From Whitmania pigra (taxonomy: Eukaryota > Annelida > Clitellata > Hirudinida > Haemopidae), in assembly GCA_021613335.1 (NCBI GenBank), contig JAJTWR010000088.1, forward strand, positions 62,001 through 126,000: a DNA stretch of 64,000 nucleotides, written 5' to 3'. A program made the position numbers and the translations under genes. The notes beneath the pieces were generated by a model. It searched no databases and was not told the DNA's origin. It worked only from the letters and a program-made list of their open reading frames with translations. Within the stretch, counting starts at the first letter, position 1. Each line of letters opens with the position of its first letter. Shown here one piece after another: positions 1 to 11,872 of this stretch.

Positions 1-1304
1 GTCACGCAGGTCGAGGAAGATTTCAGTAGGCAGTGATCCGTGAATCACCGTCGATGATTCATCCTCTCCTGGAGTGTTCCAGGTCATCGGTACTTCTGTG
101 GTCGTGTCATCTTGCGGTTGAGAAAAAAAATGTTTCGTTTGAGTGGTGAATCGCAATCATATTTTTGAAATAATAATAATAACAATCAGACTTTTATACG
201 TAATAATCTTTAATATATTTATAATTTTATGGAATATTTAAAGATTTTTTAGAACATCTTTCAGATTCAATGATCTCTCTGAGTTTATCATCAGCATCTT
301 CGTCATCATCATCATCGTCATCGTCATCGTCATCATCATCATCGTCGTCGTCGTCATCATCATCATCAACAACAACAACATCACCACCATCATCGTCATC
401 AACACCACCACTGATTTCTTGGAACGATCAGCTGTCTTTAATAACAAGAAAGAGTTGATTTGAGTTCAGGGAATTCTTAAGTGCAGCTCAGTTGATTTTG
501 TGGCTTTGGTTTCTGTTTTTGCTGCTGTCTTCATTCTCAGGGTCATATTCAATTCATGGACAATTTTCAAATAAAAAAATATAATATCTTGTTCGAGACA
601 CAACCCGAAGTGATAAGTCCATAAGTGATAAGTTACCATTTTGTATTCATAAAAACGTTGTTGTTTGAGAAAATGCATCCTTATCTTTACGATTATTGCC
701 GCCTTGTTTTTGGCAATTTTAAGACGAAACCTTATTTTTTTTTTCACGAGGAACCGCTAGGTACTGACATGTTCTGACACGAAAAAATGATACGAACTGA
801 AAAACATGAAAGAAAAACAATGTTTGTGAAACTGCAATTGATGCTTTGTAAACATCTTTTTGAGAGAATATGTAACGTTTCAAAGATCGTCAAATTTTTA
901 AATTCAGATTTCATACTTTATGATGCGTCATATAAATTAACTGCCATTATTAATATTGATTATTCTGCTGAAACAAATTTACTAAAATTACAAAAACTGT
1001 ATTGAAAATGCTTCAATGCGATTACGATACTACGATATTGTTTTGAGAAAAATATTTTCTTTTGACTGTGCGCCATCTAACGCAAATAAGATCATTATGA
1101 ATTCACATTCTGCAAAATTATGATGCTAGTGTTTAAATATTGAAGTTATTGAATATAAATAATATAAAAGTAAATATTATAACTATAATAATAATAATCA
1201 TTATCATCATCATCATCATTACCTGTCGTAGCCGAGTGGAATACGATGATCATTGCGAGAAGAGCAAATTCCCAGGGCATAATCGTTTCCACTTTCATCT
1301 TCAT
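1..1304 (-). CDS. Unknown secreted protein, first two exons (runs off left edge)
   Basis: Two joined exons on the minus strand: 1223-1304 and 1-110 (continues left of the window). Exon 1 starts at an ATG whose frame encodes a short charged stretch and then a hydrophobic core (FALLAMIIVF), a plausible signal peptide, and ends at a GT donor in phase 1. Exon 2 follows a CAAG acceptor in the matching phase and stays open to the window edge. It encodes an acidic, Ser/Thr-rich segment beginning DDTTTEVPMT. I do not recognise the family. The phase match and signal-like start support a real gene; a signal-anchor membrane protein is also possible. The 1.1-kb intron between the exons carries a CATCATCGT-type microsatellite. 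Confidence 0.5.
285..415. repeat. CAT/CGT/CAA trinucleotide microsatellite
   Basis: Imperfect (TCATCG)n array grading into (CAA)n and (CAC)n, inside the intron of the left-edge gene. ORFs reading it as poly-Ser or poly-Met are artefacts of the repeat. Confidence 0.9.
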
Positions 1305-3012
1305 GATGATGTAATATGATTGATTTTAAATAATAATTTCTTCTCAAATAATTTTCTACGCTTCCTTTGACTGCATTCAATTAGGGCGATTATTATATTT
1401 AAGCTTCACAAGACAAGATTATTACGCAACTATGCCGTCTATAAATTCAGTACAAATTGAACTTATTTTGCAGAAATCTTCTGAAGTATTATATATATAT
1501 ATAAATATAATTAATACGGTTGTATAAGCGTTAATAGTGGTAATACTGTACAGCTTTATTATGCACACAATTCTTTACAAGTTGCCAAAACGAATTGATT
1601 TCATGAAAAATATTCCTAAGTGCTTCTCAGGCAAGTATCACACTGATTAAAACGACCTCTGAATATCTGCCGGTTCTCAGTGAAACTCCCTCTTTTATAC
1701 TTCTCGCCTACTCGCTTCATGCTCGATCCTTTCTCTTATTTTTTTTTTATTTTTTTTTGATTTGTAGCGGTTTTTATTCTTAATTTCTCAATTTATAAAT
1801 TTTTTATTGTGATTTTCCAAGGAATATATATCTTAAACTGTTGAGTTTGATTTTAAAAAGTCACCAGCATCATTTCTCGTTTTTTCATCCAATCGAAGTG
1901 CGCTCTCATAAACATTCATACTACTTCTCCATTAAACCATTCGTCAAAAGTTTAAATAATTAATCACTTAAGTAATAATTACAGCGCATATATTAAATAT
2001 GAAAGTAATTTTTTCCCTAACATGGTTCATCGGGAGCATGTTATTCAAAGAAATCTGTCTCTAATTGCCTTATTTACTTTTCATTCTAGCAGAATTCGAA
2101 ATTGGAAGTGTCTCCTTATTTACAGATGCGGAGAATGTGAAACCATAGTTTTCGGGTCGTAAATTATTTCGCAATTTTATGATAAGTCTGAGTCTGGCAG
2201 TCATGATTATGATGGCCGTTGCACTGGCACAAAACTGAAAGTAAACATGCATTTTCGTTCATAAAAATTCAATTTTGTTTTAAAGATAGCTTTATTTCTT
2301 TTTAATGCTCACAGAGTTCCACTTGATGAAGTGCAAGGGACAAAAAAGGCTTCTAAGGAAGGGCAGTGTTTACTTTCCGGTGGTTCATAATTTACAAATC
2401 ATTACAAGTTCAATAAATGGGAGTTTATTGAGAGGCCCACACTTGATCTCCGTGGGAATTCTATCAGTTCTTGAGAAGAAGCAACATTCATTCGTATTCT
2501 TTGAAGCCTTCACGCTCTTAAATTGTAAGCTTTAGAAGTTATAAATTAGAAGTACTTATAATAGTAATTATACAATAGAAGCACTGTTATATCTTGAGGT
2601 TAACCTGACAAATTAGGATTTCCATTCTCGTGGTAATAGTTACTAATAGGGTAAGTGTTTTAAGGTTAATAAGCAAATTGATAGTTCCATAATAAGTGAT
2701 AATTTGTATTTCTATTTAACCAATTGTTTTAGTGATTTTTATATTCTAACCAACCTTTTATATTCTAACCAATCTTTTGTATTTTAACCATTCTTTTATA
2801 TTCTATTTATAAAATAAAATAAAAACCAAAGAAACCCGGATGTGTAGGCGTACGTATTTTATTGTAGCCATTAGTTAGGCATTACAATACGTAGCGCTAG
2901 TAATAGTAGTACTTTATTTTTCTCTCCTTCACAACCATATGAATCGGACAAATAAAGGCGCCAAAATCGTTCGAACAATCGTTCTTACTACTCATCTCTT
3001 ACCCGCACAGCG
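1305..3012. other. Noncoding stretch
   Basis: AT-rich DNA upstream of the left-edge gene. Short ORFs at 2070-2252 and 2305-2535 show no family motif and no splice context. A short (AT)n run lies at 1490-1505. I see nothing else. Confidence 0.5.
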
Positions 3013-3015
3013 CAT

Positions 3016-3342
3016 TAAAATTACTTTATATAATGTATATGCTATATAAAAATACTTTATATACTGTACATGCTATATAAAAATATTTTATATACTGTAT
3101 ATGCTATATAAAAATACTTTATATACTGTATATGCTATATAAAAATACTTTATATACTGTATATGCTATATAAAATTACTATATATAATGTATATGCTAT
3201 ATAAAATTACTTTATATAATGTATATGCTACATAAAATTACTTTATATAATGTATATGCTATATAAAATTACTTTATATACTGTATATGCTATATAAAAA
3301 TACTTTATATACTGTATATGCTATATAAAATTACTTTATACA
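3016..3342. repeat. Minisatellite, unit about 31 bp
   Basis: About ten tandem copies of a TATA-rich unit containing ATACTGTATATGCTATATAA, with variants ATAATGTATATG and TACATAAAAT. The unit is itself close to an inverted repeat (TATATAC..GTATATG). Confidence 0.9.
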
Positions 3343-3345
3343 CTT

Positions 3346-4687
3346 TAAATAACTGTTGCCTTTTCTGACGCATGTTGGAACGAAACTTTGATCTAGCCTG
3401 CAAAACAATAACATTACAAATGGTCATTCAATGCTCCAATAGGAAATTTTTGAGTGCAAATAACTCCGTTTCTATGAAATATGAAGCTTTCTTTACGTAC
3501 GCATCTTGGAAGGGCAACATGCATTTCCAGTGTTGTAACAATCTATAATTGTAGAACTTGTAGATATAACAACACATTGTCGTAATTAAAATTATATATA
3601 TTTTTTTTTAAATCAAGATGTAACTTGCTAGAATTTTGTTAACAACGATGATTATTAACAATAATTTATTTTGTACTTTTATAATAAGCACAATTTTTTT
3701 TAAATATTATTAAATTAAGTTAAATAAAATTAAATTAAAGTGAATGTAATTCATTATAAAAGTTTAGTTTTCATTAAAATTATTTGACCAGTTTCAAATT
3801 TAAGCGTCAAAATATCTTTCCTGACTTAAAGATTTAAATACGAACCTACTCAAGGTCACAAGGTTCATAAGTTCTTAAAAAATAAACAAAAATTATTATC
3901 TTCCTTTTCTTCCATAAATCCTTGAAAGCATTTTTCAACTAATGTCAGCGTCGAAAAGTTAACGAATGTTGATGCTTTTTGATGAGTTGTTTTTCGTTTT
4001 GCACAGCAAAATGTTTCCATGAAAAGATCTTTTCCTTGAAAATCTGGAATCAATTTTCCTCGCGTGTGTCCTACATTCGAACAACGTTTGCTGGAGTGTT
4101 CCAAGAATCACTTGTAGAATTAAGCAGGTCTTTCCTGTGAAACTATTAATGCCTCATTCGTAAGATGGCGCTTTTGATTATTACTAGAATAATCGAGGAT
4201 GCACGTTCAAATTGACATTTCAAATATGCTTTTATTAATATTAGCATTAGTTACATTTTTAAAAATTAATTTTTTATTGTACTTGTATCAGTTAAACCTT
4301 TAAGAGTTTGAAAATGTTGGCCATCGAATAGCTTACTTCATCCACATCAAAATTTAAAGTTTTACAAGCGGATGATGATTTGGAAATAATTTTTAAATTT
4401 ACTTAACGTAGATTTAAAATACAACATTTAAATATTACAGTTATGTACTTTTAAATTTGCAACTTATTTATTATATAAGAAGATTAAGCTCAAGAAACTC
4501 ATTAAATAATATTTGATTGTTGAAATTCATTTCAGATAATGCGACAAGAATTTCTAAAATAAAATAAACTCCAATCACTTGGTCCAAATACGGTTTATTG
4601 CGGCTAACCGTAACTAATCGTGCAAGAAAATAATAAAAACTTAACTAGAAGATTCATTCGCTCTATTTATTTTAAATTTCGATAAAG
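3346..4687. other. Noncoding stretch
   Basis: AT-rich sequence with no supportable exon. The ORF at 3865-4104 (minus strand) has no recognisable motif. Confidence 0.45.
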
Positions 4688-5319
4688 GAGATCCAAACAA
4701 ATCAGATGGTTTTACGGGCAAAGTCGTAACGAATGGTCTCCCGTCTCAGGCACACACCTGTTGAACCGATCATCACATTCAGAAGGATCGCTTAAGTTGA
4801 GGAAAAGCTGAGTATATATCAACACAAGATGTCATTAGTAGTGGTGGTTCAAGAACTTATGACCCAGTTTCTTTACTGAAAGATTGAATAAACTGTATCA
4901 ACAGAAATAATTTAAGAATCTAGTTTTCTACATGTTTAAAAAAGTTGACAAATATGGCTTAAAGCTCCCTCTGACAAAAATATAGCCGCTAGAACAATAA
5001 CACCTTAACTTGTTATTGTTGAATCATGAATCGAAAACACCTACTAATCTGGACAATAACTGTGGTGGTTTCAAGCTACCAAAATATACATAACTTGGAA
5101 ATATAGGGAACATTTGTGCATTAATATTCAACAATATAAATCACGAGATCCAAACAAATCAGATGGTTTTACGGGCAAAGTCGTAACGAATGGTCGCCCG
5201 TCTCAGGTACAAACCTGTTGAACCGATCATCACATTCAGAAGGATCTGATTAGACCGGGAAAAGTTGAGTACATATCAACACAAGATGTCGTGTTATGTG
5301 GTGGTTCATGAAGTTATGA
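4688..5319 (+). repeat. Direct repeat, about 175 bp, two copies
   Basis: The segment 4688-4862 recurs at 5145-5319 with few differences. Both copies begin GAGATCCAAACAAATCAGAT and contain CCTGTTGAACCGATCATCAC, then AACACAAGATGTC and GGTGGTTCA. The copies start 457 bp apart and are separated by unrelated AT-rich DNA. This could be a dispersed repeat inserted twice or the two ends of one small element. No coding frame is shared. Confidence 0.75.
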
Positions 5320-5761
5320 ATAATTTACGAGATGATTTAATTATTAGTGCATTTCAAGGGTATTTGTTATTTTTTTAATCAACGTTTAAAATAATTTCGA
5401 TGTTTAAATTTTACAATTAACGATTAGATACAACGCCCCCTATCGTGCAACAATTATATTGCAGTAAATTCTGCATAGAAGCAAAGAATTATAATTTTAA
5501 TGTTTTCTGAGCACTTTTAGTTGAATAAAACCCAAATTTTGCTAAAGCGATTTCTTTAATTTTTTTTTTTAATTTTAAACTATGTGTGAATTTGAGATAC
5601 ATAAGCATGATTACTGCTCACCGTTTTCACGATAGTTGTATACATAGACTATTAAGCACAGACTGTTGCTCGCAAGATAAATTTGTGGCAATTTGTAATT
5701 TTAATTGAAGTAAGTCAAAATTTCATTTAACTTGTCTTCATCTGGAAATATGTTTGCAAAC

Positions 5762-5880
5762 ACACCATAAACTCCTTCACAGGGGCGCTGGCGGCAGTAC
5801 TGGCTGGGTTTCGAACACGGCACATTGCGACTATTGCCCTTACCGCATATGTAGATAACCAATTCGGCCAACCTGCACTT
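5762..5880 (-). repeat. tRNA-derived SINE, truncated copy
   Basis: Same family as the fuller copies at 10952-11146, 21037-21232 and 61901-62098. It keeps the B-box-like GTTCGAAACCC and the CAGTACTGCCGCCAGCG segment on the minus strand, and lacks the 3' tail. Confidence 0.65.
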
Positions 5881-6009
5881 CTCAAATTCTATTGCTTGGT
5901 ACAAAGGACAATGCAGCAAGGGATTTTACCTTCATCCTAACTTCAATATCTGATTCAAACTCAATTTTAAGCCAAAGCTGTTGCCTTTTTCGGAAAGTTT
6001 GACCTATTT

Positions 6010-7030
6010 CCATAGTACGTTGAAGGTATAGCCAGAAGAGATCAACAATTTCCTATCAGAGTTTGGAATCATCACGAAGCTGCTGTTGAAATATCATCCA
6101 AAGTAACTACCTGTTGCAAATGATATCACAATGAATTGAACCCTATTTCCCAGTGTGACCATCCAAGTGGATTGTCCTTATTGGATGGACTTGAAATGGA
6201 TCTTGCTTGCCAAAAACACACATTGGAAAAAGCCAGAGATACAGAAGAACTATGAAGAGTCATGGTAGATAATTAAGAAATAGTTAAAAAGTGTGTTCAA
6301 TATCAAAAGAAAAGACCATGAATCACAAGAGATTTCCAAAGCTTGGAAAAAGATGAAAGTACTGGTGTGAGCAGAACCTCAAAAAAAAAAACAAATTTAG
6401 AAGGAATCCAAATTAAGTATATATATTGAAAAGAGACTCAGAGCTAACATATTTAACAAAACAGCATTAGCAGCACATAAAAGCAGGTTAGCAAGTAACA
6501 AGATTTGATAGCAAAAGCTTCTTCAGGTATGTTAGGTATAAAAAAAAAAGTCAGGAAGAGAATTGAGCCACTAAGCAATGATGAGGGAACAGATGTTGAG
6601 TCTTTGGAAGAAACAGATAATCTGTAGAGGAATACAATAGGTCAGTGTCTTCTAAAGAAAGATAAGACAATATATCATAGACAGCAAAGAGGAGCATGAA
6701 CTAAAATTCACTAACGAAGAGGTGATAAAGCAGATAGAGAAACTACAAGTTCAGAATATCCTGGAGTGGATTGCATCCATCCAAAACTTCTTCATGAGAC
6801 AAGGAGAAGCTTTGGCAGTTTTATTTAAGAAGTCCTTCAATTCTGGAAAATACCAAGGGGCTGGAAGAATGCATTTGTAGGTCCAATATTTAAAAAATGG
6901 ATTAAAAGCTCACCTGACCAGTATAGTTTAACTTCTACCATAGGTATTGTAATGAAAAAAATAATCAAGAAATATATATCAGAGTCATTTGAGGGAAAAA
7001 GATAATCTGTAGGAGTCAACAAGGCTGTTG
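6010..7030 (+). mobile_element. Non-LTR retrotransposon relic (reverse transcriptase N-terminal part)
   Basis: On the plus strand, with frameshifts and stops, 6700-7000 reads as the start of a LINE reverse transcriptase domain: FTNEEVIKQIEKLQ, then a D-x-I-HPKLLHE stretch, then WKNAFVGPIFKKW and a DQYSLTST segment matching the usual NYRPISL block. The 5' portion (6010-6600) is less clear and may be the linker of the same element. It is not functional. Confidence 0.6.
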
Positions 7031-7079
7031 AAATTGATTAAAACAAAATAAACTGTTTCAAATTGGCTGAAATAACCTA

Positions 7080-8380
7080 GTTAACCAGCTATAATTACCA
7101 GCTTTAATATTAAAATAAACTGAGGACATGTTAAATAACTAATATTCACAAACAAGAAAATGACAGCAATAATAATCGTAGATCCCCCATTAAATTCAGA
7201 ATTACATATTTTTAATTACATACAAATACGCTATGAAAAGCAACAGGGAATTGAAATTGGTATCTGCCAAATTAATAAAGTTAACTCAGGTTGTTTAACA
7301 ATTGATGCGTCGCTGGGATATGCTAACAAGTAGAGTAGTTCTGTTTGGTAAAACCGTCCGAGCTGCATCTTAGTGAGATGAAAAATAAGATAGAGATAAG
7401 AGATAGCTCCACCCCATAAACAAAATTAGCTCCGCCTATAATGATTAAAAGTAAATAAATATATATATATATAATTATAGGTTTACCGATATGTCGCGAG
7501 GTGTCTCTACTAAATTTTAAAAATTCGACATGACTAGAAGTTTTTCACAAATGTACATTATTTTGAAGAATATAAAAATATAACACAGTTATCTGTTAGA
7601 AAGTGATTGGGAAAAACATTTTCATAAGTACTTAGTTTTTTTATTCTAGCTTGTAAAATACTTGCAAACAATATACATATTGCCATAATTTAAATTTCGC
7701 ACATTAAAAAAAACTTTACAATTGAAAATCTGAGCAAGATTTTACGGCAGCATTATCAAAGTGCGTTCTGAAACATTTCAATTCATGGTATAAAATTACT
7801 TAGAAATGTGTTTGAGTTACTGCAGTATTTGCGGTTGTATTTGATTTGAAACAGTTTGCAAACAGATGCTGGTGAGCTCAAGTGGGTAGTTTGTTTGATG
7901 ATGAGATTGAAGGCTTATTCGCTTGAGTGAAAAGGAACAAAACGAAAATAAAATTTCATGGAAGTCCACTGTAAACAAATGAACGAACCACTTCTGTACA
8001 ACTCAACAAATCGACAATATTCGAAGGCAGGATGACATCTAACATATTTTTCGCATTGATTTCTCGTCTAAAGTGTCATTTGAGCAGATTTTATTTGGTC
8101 CTTGCACGTACAATTGATTTCCTTTCAAAAGATAATAAAGCACACGCACTCACGCTACTTTTCAGCACAAGCGACATCTTTGTATCGTAATTTATCTTCG
8201 TGTTCGAGATATTTGATTATTAAACGGACAGTTTGTCATGTGCCTGGCAATCGGATTAACTGACTTGTTAAGCAGGTTAAGCTAAATGGTTGCAATAAAC
8301 GCCTCTGAAGCTATATAAATGAAATACAATTGCAATTGCTGCAAAAATAGGTTCGGTTTATTCCCACGTTTGATTGATTT
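7080..8380. other. Noncoding stretch
   Basis: AT-rich, with a short (AT)n at 7458-7475. No exon or element boundary could be supported. Confidence 0.45.
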
Positions 8381-8387
8381 ATTATAA

Positions 8388-10580
8388 AAAAAAGTAGTTA
8401 GTAACTATTTTTAACTACTTTTTAAATAAGTAGTTAGTAACTACTCCTTAACTACTTGCATAGTAGTTAACTACTTTTTAACTACTTTTCCGTTGACATT
8501 TGATAAAATTAATTTTCTGGACTATTGAAAAAGACATAATTATTAGCATATTTATTTACACTAGTGTGACATTTTCAACAAAATTTTATTTTATCCAAAT
8601 TAATCAAAAACAGAAGTATTCAGTGGATGTTTCAGGCGATCTCTTAAAAAAGTCATCATGTCAATATGATTATCCGATAATTTACATCGTCTGTTACATA
8701 AAACCTGCCCTGCTACACTAAAAAGTCTTTCAACTGCTGCCGAACTTGGTAATGTTGAATTAAGCTTGATGAATGCAGCACAAACAGTTGGATAATTAAG
8801 TAGAGTTTGTACATTTCTTGCGGAGTTTGATAAATAATCTTTAAGCTGTTCAGCTACCTCATTATCACAAGAGTTTGGTACACTTTCCATATAGTCATAT
8901 AAATCATCATATTCACTGTTCTGAGCCATTTATATAAAACGTTTTCAGAATATGACTACTAAGAGTAATAATTCAGAAGCGAGAAATGATAGTAAGCAAA
9001 AGTTGAAAACTAAGAAACTATGCTTATAAAGTGATGTATCAAATTGTAAAAAAATTATTTTTATTCATTTTATTTTAAAATTTTGTTAAAAGTACCGTAT
9101 TACACGCGTGTTATGTTCGATTTTACACGCACCCCCATATGCGTGCTATAATCGTATGCGTGTTATGCTAGATTAAATTTACATAAATTTGATTTCCGAC
9201 CAACAAAAAATAAAAACATTTAAATAATAGCACAAGCTGTTGATTGTTTTTGCAAAAGCTTTACACTATATTTTTAATTTTAAATAGTTTATAATTGATT
9301 GGGCGTTAGTGCATTGCATAAAGAACTTTCGTTATATGCTTACAGAAGCATGTGACAAAACATTCACGCAAATCATTGCTTTGTCCAGTTCTCGAATTTA
9401 TGACGTCAACTTGAATTTAACATAAATTAATTGATGGTAACTATAGGAAACTTGTAGGGTGTTGTACTATTTTATGAATTTTCATCATAATTTTTCAACT
9501 CTTTGTTAATCATAATTATAATTGGAGCTAATGTTTTCAGTTTGTGTGACAATGTTTTTTTCAGCACTGGTGGTTCAGACAGCTTTGGTTGGTGCTGTTT
9601 AATATTGTAATAGTCAAACATCACATGCATGGACTTATTGTAGCAAATGACTTCAATCTCTTAATGGTCTTGCTATAAAAACTCTTTGAACACTTCTCAA
9701 AAGCATGGAACAAAATAGTTACAATCTTGGTAATAGTTGGTCAGTTATCAGTCTTTTGCAGTCTTTATTGGAAAACAAAGTAGAAGTCTTAGCCCATTCT
9801 TTTGGAACTCATTATGAAGATTCAAATTGGTAATTGTAATGAATTACCACCACTGCTTTGGCTTTTTCTGGTAATGAGTCACTTGATTTTCTACATTGCT
9901 ATAAGAGAAATTCATGAAACCCATTGGATGGTATAAATTATATGCAGCTTTTGGCCACACTTTTTGTTTAGTTGATGCACTGTTTGAACCTCAACAATGC
10001 CATACCTTCACAGTGAAGCTGTGTCCCAGAGCATGGTACAAATGCATAACTTCAGTATTTGCTTCAAGAATTGATCTCAATTTATTTTAAAAAAAAACCT
10101 TGTTTCTTTCAATGCAATTATAAAGGTTATTGTACACGAGCTGCATTTCATGCTCAGATCAATGATCCATTTATGGTTTTTGAAGGGGAGACTTTAACCT
10201 TGAAATCTCATGAAATTTTATGTTATAATTGATGTATGGTTTGGACCTCATACTCATGCTATACTTTCCATTGAAGCTGTGTCTCACAGCATGATGCATC
10301 TGATTTACTTCATCATCTACTAAAAGAATTGATCTCAAATATTCAAAAATGTCTCTTAAGATTTAAAATATGTAATTTCCATATTTGGGGAGTTATGGGA
10401 CACAGAGACTTGTTAAGCGGACTCTTTGCAGTGTGGAATTGGTTAACTATTTGTAGTTAATAACTACTTTTAAAGTAGTTAACTACTATTTTTTAACTAC
10501 TTTTTTAAGAGTAGTTATTAACTACTTCCTAACTACTTTAAAGTAGTTATTAACTAGTAGTTAACTACTACCCATCACTG
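8388..10580 (-). mobile_element. hAT transposon relic with TAGTTAACTAC terminal arrays
   Basis: The right end reads CCCATCACTG, so on the minus strand the element starts CAGTGATGGG, typical of hAT ends. It is followed by an array of AGTTAACTACT/AGTTATTAACTACT units (10440-10570). A matching array lies at 8388-8490. Minus-strand ORF 8600-8929 encodes the hAT C-terminal dimerisation segment (LPSSAAVERLFSVAGQ, then NRRCKLSDNHIDMMTFLRDR). The interval between is broken and shows no long transposase frame. The left terminal CAG is not visible, so that end is truncated or diverged. Confidence 0.75.
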
Positions 10581-10904
10581 GAAATTTGAGACATTTCTAA
10601 GGTGTTTGGATCATTCGTTAATTGGGCTAAGGCTTGTTTGTGACAAAAGGGGTATAAAGGTAAAAATTTAAAGAGATAGATAGAATCATTCACAGACCTC
10701 CAATTTATTAAAGTAAATTGCATTTATATTATTTAATACTTCTGCCGTTTCATGAGATCGTTTGTGACCTAATTTTTCGAGCTCTAAGGAGTACTGATTT
10801 TTTGAGCAAATGTCGAGTTTTTTAATTTTTAGTTTTATTTTGTTATCGTTGCATTTCATGAAAAATGGATCACCGAATCTTTATCATTGAAATTTCCAAA
10901 GGAA

Positions 10905-11429
10905 AGCAAAAGTGAGTGCAGGTGACCATGGAGACCTCAGTATGTCGAGATTGTAATTGTAATTGTAACTTCATTTATATAGCGCCATAAGCATAGCGTC
11001 AGAGGCGCTTCTTGTAACCATTTATATAGCGCTCCTTCCCAAGGGCACTGGCGGCAGTACAGGCTGGGTTTCGAACACGACACATTACGACTGTTGCCAT
11101 TACCGCCGTATGCAGGCACGCAACCCATTCGGCTAACCTGCACGCCCCGAGATAAATGTTCGGTTGGTAAATCCTTGTCGTGAACGCCGCCTTGGGAGAT
11201 TTGATTGGATAATCTAATGAAAATAAATTGTGTAAAATAAAATTTCGTCCTGATAAGGATTGTCAGGAGATCCCATGATTGATGTTTGCCACAGGAAGAG
11301 ATTATCTCCCTTAAGACCGGTGGAACACCCACAAGGTGGATCTTTGGTCATACCTTGAAGTTTCTTATTTAATTTGTAATTTAATTGTAATTCACAATAA
11401 TCTGAATTTGCACATTTGACAGTCGCCAA
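10905..11429 (-). pseudogene. Processed pseudogene of a UBE2D-type ubiquitin-conjugating enzyme (E2), split by a SINE
   Basis: Minus-strand reading gives E2 core segments without introns: LNKKLQGMTKDPPCGCSTG, then GDNLFLWQTSIMGSPDNPYQ (HWQATIMGP..SPY in UBE2D proteins), a stop, then AFTTRIYQPNIY, and beyond the SINE (10952-11146) LDILRSPWSPALT. The order and spacing match the UBE2D family. The segment that should hold the catalytic cysteine (between PNI and LDIL) is where the SINE sits. In-frame stops and the loss of introns mark a retrocopy that is dead. E2 enzymes pass ubiquitin from E1 to substrates with RING E3s; this copy cannot. Confidence 0.8.
10952..11146 (-). repeat. tRNA-derived SINE, full-length copy
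   Basis: On the minus strand: a 5' tRNA-like head with A box (TTAGCCGAATGGGTT) and B box (GTGTTCGAAACCC), a body with GCGCTATATAAATGGTTACA, and a 3' tail of ATTACA repeats. A short target duplication CGAGAT flanks it. Inserted in the E2 pseudogene. Confidence 0.85.
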
Positions 11430-11872
11430 AATTTAAGCCAACTTCAGAAGGTAATTAAAAATAATGTGACAAGAAACATAACTAATGTATACAGTATAGC
11501 AATAAGTGAAATATGATACATAATAACCAATTATTAAATTAAAAATTACACTGCAATACTAAAATTAAATCATTGGGCATGCATAATTACATTAAAATAT
11601 TTAGATTTTTATACCTCTCAAAAGAGTCCAAGGAAATGCATACCTTATCGAGTAAAACATGTGGGGCTTTATAATTCTATCTGCGTTTTAGCAAACCACG
11701 TTCGTTTTCTTTCCAAACATTTGTTGGAGGACACGTGGTGCAATGTAATTGGTCAGAATTTTATGAATCGATAGAAAGACACAATTCATCCACGTATGAG
11801 CACAACATTATAAAATGAATAGCGTTCGTCATGTACTACGTTCGCTTTTATAGATTCGTTGAGGTGTTGAGG
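11430..11872. other. Intergenic, upstream of prodomain gene
   Basis: AT-rich; would contain the promoter of the plus-strand gene starting at 11873. No convincing TATA or initiator signal could be singled out. Confidence 0.35.

Noticed and set aside
238..458. Poly-Ser and poly-Met ORFs
   Set aside because: Translation of a trinucleotide microsatellite.
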